Translations under genes and position numbers: made by a program
Assembly: GCA_016720465.1 (NCBI GenBank)
Contig: JADKKO010000002.1
Location: forward strand, 102,001-166,000
Direction of reading: 5' to 3'
Origin: Holophagaceae bacterium
Lineage (GTDB): Bacteria; Acidobacteriota; Holophagae; Holophagales; Holophagaceae
Length of the DNA: 64,000 nt
Part shown: in pieces, positions 1-12,796 of the stretch
Layout of the letters: every line of letters begins with the position of its first letter
Position numbering within the stretch: position 1 is the stretch's first letter
Notes under the pieces: model-generated
Database searches by the model: none
Told to the model about the DNA's origin: nothing
Seen by the model: the letters and a program-made list of their open reading frames with translations, nothing else

Positions 1-1218
1 GACGTCAAGGTCTTCACCCGCAAGGGCCAGGAGAAGGATCTCCGCACCCAGGCCATCGAGCACGACCAGGTGGTCAAGTGGGAGAAGGATCTCGAAGACG
101 AGGAGCGGATCATCCGCGCCGAGGCCAAGAAGAAGATCGTGGTCCTGCTGAAGGGCAAGGAACTGAGCGAAATGCTCAAGGATGACAAGGGCAAGGAACT
201 ACTTCCCCCCAAGAAGAAGCTCACGCAGAACATGCTGGAAGCCGTGCCCTACCACCGCTTCCGCCAGATCAGCGTGGCCGCGGGCAAGGAGCGCCTCGAA
301 GCCCAGGTCCTGGACATCCTCGACAAGACCGAGAGCCAGCTCAAAGTGCTGCGGGACATCCTCGCCGAGCGCGAAGACCGCCTGAAGAAGGGCGACGAGC
401 TCATGCCCGGCGTGCTGAAGACCGTCAAGTGCTATGTGGCCGTCAAGAGGAAGCTCCAGGTCGGCGACAAGATGGCCGGCCGCCACGGCAACAAGGGCGT
501 GGTGAGCCGCATCCTGCCCGTGGAGGACATGCCCTACCTGCCGAACGGCCAGCAGGTGGACATCGTGCTGAACCCCTTGGGCGTTCCTTCCCGAATGAAC
601 ATCGGGCAGGTGCTCGAATGCCACTTGGGCTGGGCCGGACGGACCCTCGGCGTCCACTTCTCCACGCCCGTGTTCGATGGCGCCCGGGAAGGCGACATCA
701 AGGAATTCCTGAAAAAAGCCTGGGAGAAGAACGGCAAGATCGGTCCGGATGTCACCGGCAAGACGCTGCTCTTCGACGGAATGACCGGCGAAGCCTTCGA
801 ACAGCCCGTGAACGTCGGCTGCGTCTACATGCTCAAGCTGCACCACCTCGTCGACAACAAGATCCACGCCCGGAGCATCGGACCCTACTCGCTCATCACG
901 CAGCAGCCCCTGGGCGGCAAGGCCCAGTTCGGCGGCCAGCGCTTCGGCGAAATGGAAGTCTGGGCCCTGGAAGCCTACGGCGCGGCCCACGTGCTGCAGG
1001 AGCTCCTGACCTACAAGTCCGACGACATGCACGGCCGCACGCAGATCTACCAGGCCATCATCAAGGGCGAAACCATCAAGGATCCGGGCCTCCCGGAGAG
1101 CTTCAACGTCGTGAAGAAAGAGCTCAATGCGCTCTGCATCGATGTGGAAATGCTCACCCGCGAGGAACTGGCCCCGAGCTTCGAAGGCGAGGATTCCGCC
1201 TTTTCCATCGACGCATAG
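1..1218 (+). CDS. rpoB: RNA polymerase beta subunit, C-terminal part (5' truncated by window)
   Basis: The reading frame is open from base 1, so the gene begins upstream of the window; 405 residues of the C-terminal part are visible. The block GDKMAGRHGNKGVVSRI at about residues 156-172 is the invariant beta-subunit segment near the active centre, followed by the LNPLGVPSRMNIGQ and GGKAQFGGQRFGEMEVWALEAYGA blocks (given here in short form) that bind beta-prime. The subunit forms the catalytic cleft with rpoC, which follows 67 bases downstream on the same strand as in nearly all bacteria. Nothing is unusual in the visible part. Confidence 0.98.
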   Translation, partial: DVKVFTRKGQEKDLRTQAIEHDQVVKWEKDLEDEERIIRAEAKKKIVVLLKGKELSEMLKDDKGKELLPPKKKLTQNMLEAVPYHRFRQISVAAGKERLEAQVLDILDKTESQLKVLRDILAEREDRLKKGDELMPGVLKTVKCYVAVKRKLQVGDKMAGRHGNKGVVSRILPVEDMPYLPNGQQVDIVLNPLGVPSRMNIGQVLECHLGWAGRTLGVHFSTPVFDGAREGDIKEFLKKAWEKNGKIGPDVTGKTLLFDGMTGEAFEQPVNVGCVYMLKLHHLVDNKIHARSIGPYSLITQQPLGGKAQFGGQRFGEMEVWALEAYGAAHVLQELLTYKSDDMHGRTQIYQAIIKGETIKDPGLPESFNVVKKELNALCIDVEMLTREELAPSFEGEDSAFSIDA

Positions 1219-1285
1219 GCGCTAGGGCGAACCCTCGCCCGAGCCCCAAGGCCGTACCGATCCCGATTCCGTTCCAGAGGTCCCC

Positions 1286-5497
<4,212 letters not shown>

Positions 5498-5510
5498 TCT
5501 ATCCTCCAGA

Positions 5511-5554
5511 GCCCCAAGAAAAAGAGCCGCGTGAGCGGCTCTTTTTCTTGGGGC
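5511..5554 (+). terminator. Rho-independent terminator after rpoC, perfect 20-bp stem
   Basis: Positions 5511-5530 are perfectly complementary to 5535-5554 around a GTGA loop. The upper stem is GAGCCGC/GCGGCTC and the lower stem contains an A-run on the left and a T-run on the right, so it could stop polymerase from either direction. It ends the rpoBC transcript before pnp. Confidence 0.9.
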
Positions 5555-5761
5555 GCCGCCCCTGGCAGGACGGGCCGCGGGTCATGTCAATTCGATCAAT
5601 CGCGGGACCTAAGCGCTGATAGACTATTAATTGCCGAACCATCAACTGTCCGCCCTGCGGCAGCGACCTCTGCATGAAATCCACAGTTCGGTCTTGTGGC
5701 TTTCCTGGAGCGATCGCAAAAGGGCGGGCCAGCCAAGTCCCCGATCGGGGCAGGAGATTCC

Positions 5762-7873
5762 ATGAACGAACTGCAATTCAGCCCGACCACCGTAAGCCTG
5801 GATCTGGGCGGCACGCCCATCACCATCGAGACGGGCCGCATCGCCAAGCAGGCGGCGGGCGCGGTCATCGTGCGCCAGGGCGACACCATGGTCCTGGTGG
5901 CCGTGTGCCGCGCCGCGCCGCGGGAAGGCATCGACTTCTTCCCGCTCACCGTGGACTACCGCGAAGCCGCCTTTTCCGCCGGCAAGATCCCGGGCGGCTT
6001 CTTCAAGCGCGAGGGCCGCGCCACCACCAAGGAAACGCTCATCTGCCGCCTCATCGACCGTCCCTTGAGGCCGCTCTTCGAAGAGGGCTACAACGACGAC
6101 ACCATGATCACGGCCCAGGTCATCAGCTTCGATGGCCAGCACCAGCCGGACACCCTGGCGATCGTGGGCGCATCGGCCGCATTGATCATTTCCGAAATCC
6201 CTTTCGTGGCGCCCGTGGGTGGCATCCGCGTGGGACGGATCGACGGGAAGTTCGTCGCCAATCCCCTGGTGGGCCAGCGCACCGACAGCGACCTGGACCT
6301 CATCCTCGCGGGCACCGAGGAAGCCATTGTCATGGTGGAATGCGGCGCCAAGGAAGTGCTCGAAGCCGACATGGTGGACGCGCTGAATTTCGGCCACGAG
6401 CAGATCAAGAAGCTCGTCAAGCTCCAGAAGGAGCTGCAGGCCAAGGTCGGCAAGCCGAAGCTCGCCGCGGCGAAGAGCGAACTCGACCAGGACATCTACG
6501 CCAAGGTGTCCAAGCACGCCGAGAAGCTGATGGCTGCCCTCACCATGAAGGTGAAGCTGGACAGCTACAAGGCCATCGACACGCTGAAGAAGGAGGTCGT
6601 TTCCGAGCTGACGGCCGACGCTCCGGAAACCAAGAAGGACGTCGTCGCCTGTTTCGACCTGCTGAAGGAAACCCTGTTCCGCAACACGATCCTGAAGCAG
6701 AACATCCGCCTCGACGGCCGGGCCTTCGACCAGATCCGGCCCCTCAACATCGAAGTCGGCGTGCTTCCCTCCACGCACGGTTCCTGCCTCTTCACCCGCG
6801 GGGAGACCCAGGCCCTGGTGACCGCCACCCTGGGCACCCAGGATGACGTGCAGTACATCGACGGCATCGAGGAGGAGTACGAGAAGAAGTTCTACCTGCA
6901 CTACAATTTCCCGGGCTACAGCGTGGGCGAGTGCAAGCCCAACCGCGGGCCGGGACGGCGCGAGATCGGCCACGGCATGCTGGCCGAGCGCAGCATCATG
7001 GCGGTGCTGCCCAGCCAGGAAGAAAATCCCTACACGGTGCGCGTGGTGTCCGACATCACCGAGAGCAACGGTTCGTCCTCGATGGCCACCATCTGCGGCG
7101 GAACGCTCGCGCTCATGGACGCGGGCATCAAGCTGAAGGCGCCGGTCGCGGGCGTGGCCATGGGCCTCGTGAGCGATGGCGAGAAGTTCGTGGTGCTCAC
7201 GGACATCGCCGGCCAGGAAGACCACTATGGCGACATGGATTTCAAGGTCGCCGGCACCACCAAGGGCATCACAGCGCTCCAGATGGACATCAAGATCGGC
7301 GGCATCACCACCGACATTTTGACCAAGGCGCTGGCCCAGGCCAAGCAGGGGCGGCTCCAGCTGCTCGCGTCCATGGGCGAGATCCTGGCCGCGCCGCGCG
7401 GGGAGTTCGCTTCGAATGCGCCGCAGATGAAGAGCATCCAGCTTCCCAAAGAAAAAATCCGCGATGTCATCGGCAAGGGCGGCGCCACCATCCGCAACAT
7501 CATCGACGTCTCCGGCTGCTCCGTGAACATCGACGACGACGGCATCTGCCAGGTGGCCGGCCCGACCCAAGAGAAGCTCGCCATCGCGCTGAAGATGATC
7601 GCGGACCTCACGCAGACCGCGGAAGTCGGCAAGACCTACATGGGCCGCGTGGCGAAGGTCGTGGAGTTCGGCGCCTTCGTGACCATCCTGCCGGGCCTCG
7701 ACGGCCTGCTGCACGTCTCCGAGATGGCGCCCCACCGCGTCAAGAGCCCCGCCGATGAAGTGAGCGAAGGCCAGGAGATCATGGTCAAGGTCATCGGCAT
7801 CGACGAGAAGAGCGGCAAGATCAAGCTCAGCCGCAAGGCGCTCATGGCCGCCGAAGCGCCCGCCGAAGCCTGA
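5762..7873 (+). CDS. pnp: Polyribonucleotide nucleotidyltransferase (PNPase)
   Basis: A 703-residue phosphorolytic 3'-5' exoribonuclease and degradosome-type enzyme. Two RNase PH-like domains flank an all-helical segment. They are followed by a KH domain (KEKIRDVIGKGGATIRNI) and a C-terminal S1 domain (GRVAKVVEFGAFVTILPG). An upstream in-frame GTG at 5696 would add 22 residues, but the ATG at 5762 is preceded by GGGGCAGGAG and gives the family's usual N-terminus, so it was chosen. rpsO, often next to pnp, is not adjacent here. A hairpin terminator follows at once. Confidence 0.98.
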   Translation: MNELQFSPTTVSLDLGGTPITIETGRIAKQAAGAVIVRQGDTMVLVAVCRAAPREGIDFFPLTVDYREAAFSAGKIPGGFFKREGRATTKETLICRLIDRPLRPLFEEGYNDDTMITAQVISFDGQHQPDTLAIVGASAALIISEIPFVAPVGGIRVGRIDGKFVANPLVGQRTDSDLDLILAGTEEAIVMVECGAKEVLEADMVDALNFGHEQIKKLVKLQKELQAKVGKPKLAAAKSELDQDIYAKVSKHAEKLMAALTMKVKLDSYKAIDTLKKEVVSELTADAPETKKDVVACFDLLKETLFRNTILKQNIRLDGRAFDQIRPLNIEVGVLPSTHGSCLFTRGETQALVTATLGTQDDVQYIDGIEEEYEKKFYLHYNFPGYSVGECKPNRGPGRREIGHGMLAERSIMAVLPSQEENPYTVRVVSDITESNGSSSMATICGGTLALMDAGIKLKAPVAGVAMGLVSDGEKFVVLTDIAGQEDHYGDMDFKVAGTTKGITALQMDIKIGGITTDILTKALAQAKQGRLQLLASMGEILAAPRGEFASNAPQMKSIQLPKEKIRDVIGKGGATIRNIIDVSGCSVNIDDDGICQVAGPTQEKLAIALKMIADLTQTAEVGKTYMGRVAKVVEFGAFVTILPGLDGLLHVSEMAPHRVKSPADEVSEGQEIMVKVIGIDEKSGKIKLSRKALMAAEAPAEA

Positions 7874-7896
7874 TCCCCGCACTCGAAGTTTCCAGG

Positions 7897-7925
7897 AAAA
7901 CGCGGTCTTTCGGGACCGCGTTTTT
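7897..7925. terminator. Bidirectional terminator between pnp and rfaE2
   Basis: AAAACGCGGTC (7897-7907) pairs with GACCGCGTTTT (7914-7924) around a 6-base loop. The A-run and T-run on opposite sides let it serve both convergent genes, pnp on plus and the adenylyltransferase on minus, whose stop codon abuts it. Confidence 0.88.
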
Positions 7926-8419
7926 CATTCCGGAAGCGTGACGCCGCGGCCGCTCCGGATGCGTTCTTCGATCCGCGAGGTGCTGTGGCCTGGAATCAGG
8001 GGAATGATGACCACGCGCCCCCCATGCGCCTCCACCGCGTCGCGTCCGACCACCGTATCCGGCGTGTAGTCGCCGCCCTTGACCAGGATGTCGGGCCGCA
8101 AGGCTTGGATGAGTTCCAGGGGCGTGTCCTCGTCGAACTGCACCACCGCGTCGACGCTGCGCAGCCCCAGTAGGATGGAGGCGCGCGCGGCTTCGTCCTG
8201 CAGGGGCCTTCCGGCGCCCTTCAGCCGCGCGACGGATGCATCGCTGTTGAGTCCCACCACCAGGAAATCCCCCAGGGCGCGGGCGTCTTCCAGGTACCGG
8301 ACGTGGCCAGGGTGCAAGAGGTCGAAGCAGCCGTTCGTGAAGCAAAGCCGCGCGGGCCGCTGCGGGAGGGCCGCGAGGAAGGCCTTGGCATCAGGAAAGA
8401 GTCGAGGGGGAGTGTCCAT
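7925..8419 (-). CDS. rfaE2: D-glycero-beta-D-manno-heptose 1-phosphate adenylyltransferase (RfaE domain II)
   Basis: A 164-residue cytidylyltransferase-fold protein. TNGCFDLLHPGHVRYL carries the HxGH nucleotide-binding motif, VGLNSDASV follows, and STSRIEERI is the late motif (the ISSRI-type of this family). The family transfers AMP to heptose-1-phosphate for LPS inner-core ADP-heptose. The kinase domain found fused in HldE proteins is absent, so this is the split form. It stands alone, convergent with pnp. Other RfaE2-like cytidylyltransferases cannot be fully excluded. Confidence 0.88.
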   Translation of the reverse strand: MDTPPRLFPDAKAFLAALPQRPARLCFTNGCFDLLHPGHVRYLEDARALGDFLVVGLNSDASVARLKGAGRPLQDEAARASILLGLRSVDAVVQFDEDTPLELIQALRPDILVKGGDYTPDTVVGRDAVEAHGGRVVIIPLIPGHSTSRIEERIRSGRGVTLPE

Positions 8420-8477
8420 GGCGCGTCCGAGTTAAACTAGCAGTTTGCGGCGCAGGCCGCTTGCTTGAAAGGATGCC

Positions 8478-8852
8478 ATGCCACTCTACGAGTACCGCTG
8501 TGAAGCCTGCGGCGCGAAAGAAGAAAAACTCCAGGGCTTTTCCGCGCCCACGGCCCACGATTGCCCCGCATGCGGCGGAGGCGGGGCCATGCGCCGCGAG
8601 ATCTCGAGGACCGCGTTCGTGCTGGCCGGCAGCGGCTGGTATGCCGGCGGCTACGCCGGAGGCGGGAAGGACCCTGCCGGGGACGGCAAGGCGGGAAAAA
8701 GCGCTGCGGGGGCCCAGGAGGGCGGGACCGCGGCCGGAGCCGCTCCGGCGGCAGGGGCGGCCGCCGGAGCCGCGTCCGGATCGAACGCGGGATGCGCTTC
8801 GGGGTGCGCCTGCCACTCCCCGAAAATCGAAGCGGCCACGAAGCCGGAGTGA
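8478..8852 (+). CDS. FmdB-type zinc ribbon protein
   Basis: A 124-residue protein starting MPLYEYRCEACG, with a CxxC pair at residues 8-11 and a second in CPACGG at about 32-37: the FmdB/CxxC_CxxC_SSSS zinc ribbon. The rest is a low-complexity Gly/Ala-rich tail that ends in a small Cys-containing segment (GCASGCACHS). AAAGGA precedes the ATG. The family is often called regulatory, but its function is unproven. It sits alone before the str operon promoter region. Confidence 0.8.
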   Translation: MPLYEYRCEACGAKEEKLQGFSAPTAHDCPACGGGGAMRREISRTAFVLAGSGWYAGGYAGGGKDPAGDGKAGKSAAGAQEGGTAAGAAPAAGAAAGAASGSNAGCASGCACHSPKIEAATKPE

Positions 8853-8872
8853 CCGGCGCCGAGGATCCCGGA

Positions 8873-8900
8873 TTGACTTCCCGCGCCGGTGCGATAGGCT
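8873..8900 (+). promoter_or_regulatory. Candidate sigma-70-type promoter of the str operon
   Basis: TTGACT at 8873-8878 and TAGGCT at 8895-8900 are separated by 16 bases, about 135 bases upstream of rpsL. This is the best match to a vegetative promoter in the 180-base gap. It is a consensus reading only. Confidence 0.4.
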
Positions 8901-9034
8901 TATAAGTTCCCTGCCCATCCGGGCCGGCCGATTTTCTTTCCGTCCAATGTTGCCTGTCCTCTGCAAGGGGCCTCCGCAACCTCTCGGGCCTAGCTCTCCG
9001 GGATCATCTGGACGAGCCAACTATGGAGGATGGT

Positions 9035-9433
9035 GTGCCAACCATCAATCAATTGATCCGCCAAGGGCGGAAGACGTTCATCAACAAGACCAAGAGCCCT
9101 GCGCTCGACGCCTGCCCGCAGAAGCGCGGCGTGTGCACCCGCGTGTTCACCACCACGCCGAAGAAGCCGAACTCGGCCCTCCGCAAGGTCGCCCGCGTGC
9201 GCCTGACCAACGGCATCGAGTGCACCACCTACATCCCGGGCGTGGGCCACAACCTGCAGGAGCACTCCATCGTGCTGATCCGCGGCGGCCGTGTGAAAGA
9301 CCTGCCCGGCGTGCGCTACCACGTGGTCCGCGGAACGCTCGACGCCACGGGCGTCGCCGGCCGCAACCAGTCCCGCTCCAAGTACGGCGCGAAACGGCCG
9401 AAGGCCGGCGCAGCCGCTGCGAAGAAAAAGTGA
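9035..9433 (+). CDS. rpsL: 30S ribosomal protein S12
   Basis: 132 residues. The decoding-centre loop TTTPKKPNSALRK and the segment RVKDLPGVRYH (the aspartate that is methylthiolated in many bacteria) are both present. An in-frame ATG at 9023 would add MEDG, but the GTG at 9035 is preceded by GGAGGA at 9025-9030 and yields the canonical MPTINQL start. The lysine after TTTP is intact, so no streptomycin-resistance allele is apparent. The Ala/Lys-rich tail slightly exceeds the usual length. First gene of the str cluster. Confidence 0.97.
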   Translation: MPTINQLIRQGRKTFINKTKSPALDACPQKRGVCTRVFTTTPKKPNSALRKVARVRLTNGIECTTYIPGVGHNLQEHSIVLIRGGRVKDLPGVRYHVVRGTLDATGVAGRNQSRSKYGAKRPKAGAAAAKKK

Positions 9434-9445
9434 GGTAGATGAAAA

Positions 9446-9916
9446 ATGGCTCGTCGTTCCGCACCCCCCAAGCGTGAGATCCTCCCGGATCCCATCTACA
9501 ACTCGCTCGTCGTCTCCAAATTCGTGAACATCCTCATGGAGCGCGGCAAGAAGGCCACCGCCGAACGCATCGTGTACGGCGCGCTCGAGATCGTCGCCAA
9601 GAAGAGCGGCGAAGAGGCCCTCGAAGCCTTCACGAAGGCGCTGACCAACATCAAGCCCGCGGTGGAAGTGAAGTCCCGCCGCGTCGGCGGCGCCACCTAC
9701 CAGGTGCCCGTCGAAGTGCCGCAGAACCGCCGCACCTCGCTGGCCATGCGCTGGCTGAAGACCTACTCCGCATCCCGCGGCGAGCGCACCATGCGCGACA
9801 AACTGGCCGGCGAGATCCTCGACGCCATGAACTTCCGCGGCGCCGCCATCAAGAAGAAGGACGACGTCCACAAGATGGCCGAAGCCAACAAGGCGTTCGC
9901 CCACTTCCGCTGGTAG
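9446..9916 (+). CDS. rpsG: 30S ribosomal protein S7
   Basis: 156 residues, the normal bacterial length, starting MARRSAPPKREILPDP. The segments SKFVNILMERGKK and KSRRVGGATYQVPVEV are the conserved rRNA-binding parts. It assembles the 30S head by binding the 3' domain of 16S rRNA. Twelve bases separate it from rpsL, so the two are co-transcribed. Confidence 0.98.
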   Translation: MARRSAPPKREILPDPIYNSLVVSKFVNILMERGKKATAERIVYGALEIVAKKSGEEALEAFTKALTNIKPAVEVKSRRVGGATYQVPVEVPQNRRTSLAMRWLKTYSASRGERTMRDKLAGEILDAMNFRGAAIKKKDDVHKMAEANKAFAHFRW

Positions 9917-9934
9917 AAGGCTGTTTCGCGCTGC

Positions 9935-9957
9935 GGGGCCGCTGCACTGGCGGCCCC
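9935..9957 (+). other. Hairpin between rpsG and fusA
   Basis: GGGGCCGC (9935-9942) pairs with GCGGCCCC (9950-9957) around a 7-base loop. No T-run follows, so it is more likely a processing or regulatory hairpin than a full terminator. Confidence 0.4.
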
Positions 9958-10062
9958 ATGCTTTGAATCACCGGCCTTGGCTTTCCGAATTGAATGCCCG
10001 CGTGCCATGCGCACCGGACCCTGATCCTGTTCCTTGACTCAATTTTTCCTAAGGAGTCTCTC

Positions 10063-12171
10063 GTGGCTCGCCATACGCCCCTCGAGCGCTACCGCAACAT
10101 CGGCATCATGGCCCATATCGATGCCGGCAAGACGACCACCACGGAGCGCATCCTTTTCTACACCGGCAAGATCCACAAGATCGGCGAAGTCCATGACGGC
10201 GCAGCCACCACCGACTGGATGGTGCAGGAGCAGGAGCGCGGCATCACCATCACGTCCGCGGCCATCACCGCCAGCTGGATCCCGCTGACGGGCAAGGACA
10301 CGGGCGTCGAACACCGCATCAACATCATCGACACGCCCGGCCACGTGGATTTCACCGCCGAGGTGGAGCGCAGCCTGCGCGTGCTGGACGGAGCCTGCGC
10401 GGTGTTCTGCGCCGTGGGCGGCGTCGAGCCCCAGTCCGAGACGGTCTGGCGCCAGGCCGACAAGTACCACGTGCCGCGCATGGCCTTCGTGAACAAGATG
10501 GACCGTCCCGGCGCGGATTTCTTCCGCGTGGTGGACATGATGAAGACCCGCCTGAAGGCGCGCCCCATGCCCATCCAGATCCCCATCGGCGCCGAGGAGC
10601 ATTTCCGCGGCGTCGTGGACCTGGTCACCATGAAGGCGCTCACCTTCGACGACGGCGACAAGGGCTACAAGGTCATCGAGGGCGAGATCCCCGCGGACCT
10701 CTTGGAGACCGCCGCCGAATGGCGCGAAAAAATGGTCGAGATGGTGGCCGAGGCCGATGAAGTGCTCATGGAGAAGTACCTGAGCGGCGAGGACCTCACC
10801 GAAGCCGAACTCCGCGACGGCATCCGCAAGGGCTGCATCTCGATCATCTTCACGCCGATGATGTGCGGCAGCGCCTTCAAGAACAAAGGCGTGCAGCCCA
10901 TGCTCGACGCGGTGGTGAACTACATGCCGAGCCCCTTGGACGTCCCGCCCATCCAGGGCGTGGACATGGACGGCAACGCCATCGAGCGCCTCGCCGACGA
11001 CAAGGAGCCGTTCAGCGCCCTGATCTTCAAGATCATGGCGGATCCGTTCGTCGGCAGCCTCTCGTTCATCCGCGTCTACTCCGGCGTGCTCGAAGCGGGA
11101 TCCAGCGTCTACAACTCCAACAAGGACCGCCGTGAGCGCATCGGCCGCCTGCTCCAGATGCACGCCAACAAGCGCGAGGACATCACCGAAGTCCGCACCG
11201 GCGACATCGGCGCGGCGGTGGGCCTCAAGGACGTGTTCACGGGCCAGACCATCTGCGACGAGGGCCACCCGGTGGTGCTCGAGAGCATGGACTTCCCGGA
11301 TCCGGTGATCCAGGTGGCCATCGAGCCCAAGACCAAGGCCGACCAGGAGAAGATGGGCATCGCGCTGGGCCGGCTGGCCCAGGAGGATCCCACCTTCAAG
11401 GTGAAGACCGATCCCGAGACGAACCAGACCATCATCGCCGGCATGGGTGAGCTCCACCTGGAGATCATCGTGGACCGCATGATGCGCGAATTCAAAGTGG
11501 AAGCCAACGTGGGCAAGCCCATGGTGGCCTACCGCGAGACCATCCGCCGCCGCGTGGAGTCCGAAGGCAAGTTCGTCCGCCAGTCCGGCGGCCGCGGCCA
11601 GTACGGCCACGTCAAGCTCATCGTCGAGCCCAACGAGCCGGGCAAGGGCTACGAATTCATCAACGAGACCAAGGGCGGCTCGGTGCCCAAGGAATACATC
11701 AAGCCCACGGACCAGGGCATCCAGGAAGCCATGGAATCCGGCGTGCTCGCCGGGTACCCGGTGGTGGACGTCAAGGTCACCATCTACGACGGCAGCTTCC
11801 ACGATGTGGACTCCAATGAAATGGCGTTCAAGATCGCCGGCTCCATGGGCTTCAAGGCGGGCTGCGAAAAGGCCCACCCGGTGATCCTCGAACCCATCAT
11901 GGGCGTCGAGGTGGTGGTGCCCGAGGAATACATGGGCGACGTCATCGGCAACCTGAACAGCCGCCGCGGCCGCATCGAGAACATGGAAGAGCGCGCCGGT
12001 TCCAAGGTCGTTTCTGCCAAGGTCCCGCTTGCGGAAATGTTCGCCTACTCCACCAGCCTCCGCGGCATGACCCAGGGCCGCGGCAACTACACCATGCAGT
12101 TCTCGCACTACGACGAAGCCCCCAAGAACGTGGCGGAAGAGATCATCGCCAAGGTCAAGGGGTCCAAGTAG
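10063..12171 (+). CDS. fusA: Translation elongation factor G
   Basis: 702 residues. The P-loop AHIDAGKTTTTERIL, switch II DTPGHVDFTAEVERSLR and NKMDRPGAD base-recognition motif define the GTPase; domains II-V follow. It catalyses ribosomal translocation. A longer frame opens at 9994, but the GTG at 10063 with AAGGAG at 10051-10056 gives the standard MARHTPLERYRNIGIMAH start. No tuf gene follows, unlike the classical str operon. Confidence 0.98.
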   Translation: MARHTPLERYRNIGIMAHIDAGKTTTTERILFYTGKIHKIGEVHDGAATTDWMVQEQERGITITSAAITASWIPLTGKDTGVEHRINIIDTPGHVDFTAEVERSLRVLDGACAVFCAVGGVEPQSETVWRQADKYHVPRMAFVNKMDRPGADFFRVVDMMKTRLKARPMPIQIPIGAEEHFRGVVDLVTMKALTFDDGDKGYKVIEGEIPADLLETAAEWREKMVEMVAEADEVLMEKYLSGEDLTEAELRDGIRKGCISIIFTPMMCGSAFKNKGVQPMLDAVVNYMPSPLDVPPIQGVDMDGNAIERLADDKEPFSALIFKIMADPFVGSLSFIRVYSGVLEAGSSVYNSNKDRRERIGRLLQMHANKREDITEVRTGDIGAAVGLKDVFTGQTICDEGHPVVLESMDFPDPVIQVAIEPKTKADQEKMGIALGRLAQEDPTFKVKTDPETNQTIIAGMGELHLEIIVDRMMREFKVEANVGKPMVAYRETIRRRVESEGKFVRQSGGRGQYGHVKLIVEPNEPGKGYEFINETKGGSVPKEYIKPTDQGIQEAMESGVLAGYPVVDVKVTIYDGSFHDVDSNEMAFKIAGSMGFKAGCEKAHPVILEPIMGVEVVVPEEYMGDVIGNLNSRRGRIENMEERAGSKVVSAKVPLAEMFAYSTSLRGMTQGRGNYTMQFSHYDEAPKNVAEEIIAKVKGSK

Positions 12172-12172
12172 G

Positions 12173-12193
12173 TCCCAAGTCCCAAGTCCCAAG
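12173..12193 (+). repeat. Three tandem GTCCCAA heptamers
   Basis: GTCCCAA is repeated three times directly after the fusA stop codon and is followed by a variant GTCTCAA. It is a short local tandem repeat of unknown significance. Confidence 0.6.
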
Positions 12194-12275
12194 TCTCAAG
12201 CCTTCTACCTTCATAGCCCCTCACGGGGTGAAGCCGTTCAAGTTCTCCGGATCTTGGCTTCTTGATAAGCCCGCT

Positions 12276-12292
12276 CCCCTTTGTAAAAGGGG
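12276..12292 (+). other. Short hairpin in the fusA-rpsJ gap
   Basis: CCCCTTT (12276-12282) pairs with AAAGGGG (12286-12292) around GTA. No T-run follows directly. Confidence 0.4.
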
Positions 12293-12303
12293 AAGCAAAA
12301 CCG

Positions 12304-12350
12304 GCCGCCGAGGCTCGAAAAATTTCGTTTGTGTTTTCGGCGGCTTTTGT
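12304..12350 (+). terminator. Probable terminator or attenuator before the S10 cluster
   Basis: GCCGCCGA (12304-12311) pairs with TCGGCGGC (12337-12344), and TTTTGTT follows. A second small hairpin (CGAAA/TTTCG) lies inside the loop. It may end the str transcript or act as a leader structure for S10. Confidence 0.5.
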
Positions 12351-12356
12351 TATTCT
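12329..12356 (+). promoter_or_regulatory. Weak candidate promoter for the S10 cluster
   Basis: TTGTGT (12329-12334) and TATTCT (12351-12356) are 16 bases apart, 96 bases upstream of rpsJ. It overlaps the descending arm of the hairpin. It is a consensus match only. Confidence 0.25.
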
Positions 12357-12451
12357 GGTTAGCCTTGTCCTCGTCTGAGAGGACATCAACTCAGGTTGGG
12401 CGGCCAGCGCCCCACGTCTATGGACGGCACATCCGTCCCGATGGAGTGAAC

Positions 12452-12778
12452 ATGAAAGACAACATTCGCATCCGTTTGCGCGCCTTCGACCACCGCCTGC
12501 TCGACCAGAGCACCCGCGAAATCGTGGACACCGCGAAGCGCAGCGGCGCCCAGGTCGCTGGGCCGATCCCGCTTCCCACCCGGACGAGCAAGTACACGGT
12601 GAACCGCTCGCCCCACGTGGACAAGAAGAGCCGCGACCAGTTCGAGATCCGCACCCACAAGCGGCTGCTCGACATCCTCAACCCCACCCAGACCACGGTG
12701 GACACCCTGATGCGCCTCGACCTCCCCGCGGGCGTCGATGTCGAAATCAAGGTGTTCAGCCGTCAGGGCAACCGGTAA
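12452..12778 (+). CDS. rpsJ: 30S ribosomal protein S10 / NusE
   Basis: 108 residues from ATG 12452, preceded by GGAG at 12443-12446. IRIRLRAFDHRLLDQS and GPIPLPTR are family hallmarks. The frame is open further upstream, but that stretch does not resemble S10. S10 is a 30S head protein and, as NusE, an antitermination factor. It is the first gene of the S10-spc-alpha series, 18 bases before rplC. Confidence 0.97.
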   Translation: MKDNIRIRLRAFDHRLLDQSTREIVDTAKRSGAQVAGPIPLPTRTSKYTVNRSPHVDKKSRDQFEIRTHKRLLDILNPTQTTVDTLMRLDLPAGVDVEIKVFSRQGNR

Positions 12779-12796
12779 AGGAAGGGGAGCAGAACC

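Noticed and set aside
9023..9034. ATG at 9023 as the rpsL start
   Set aside because: It overlaps the GGAGGA ribosome binding site and would add MEDG before the canonical S12 N-terminus; GTG 9035 is the better start.
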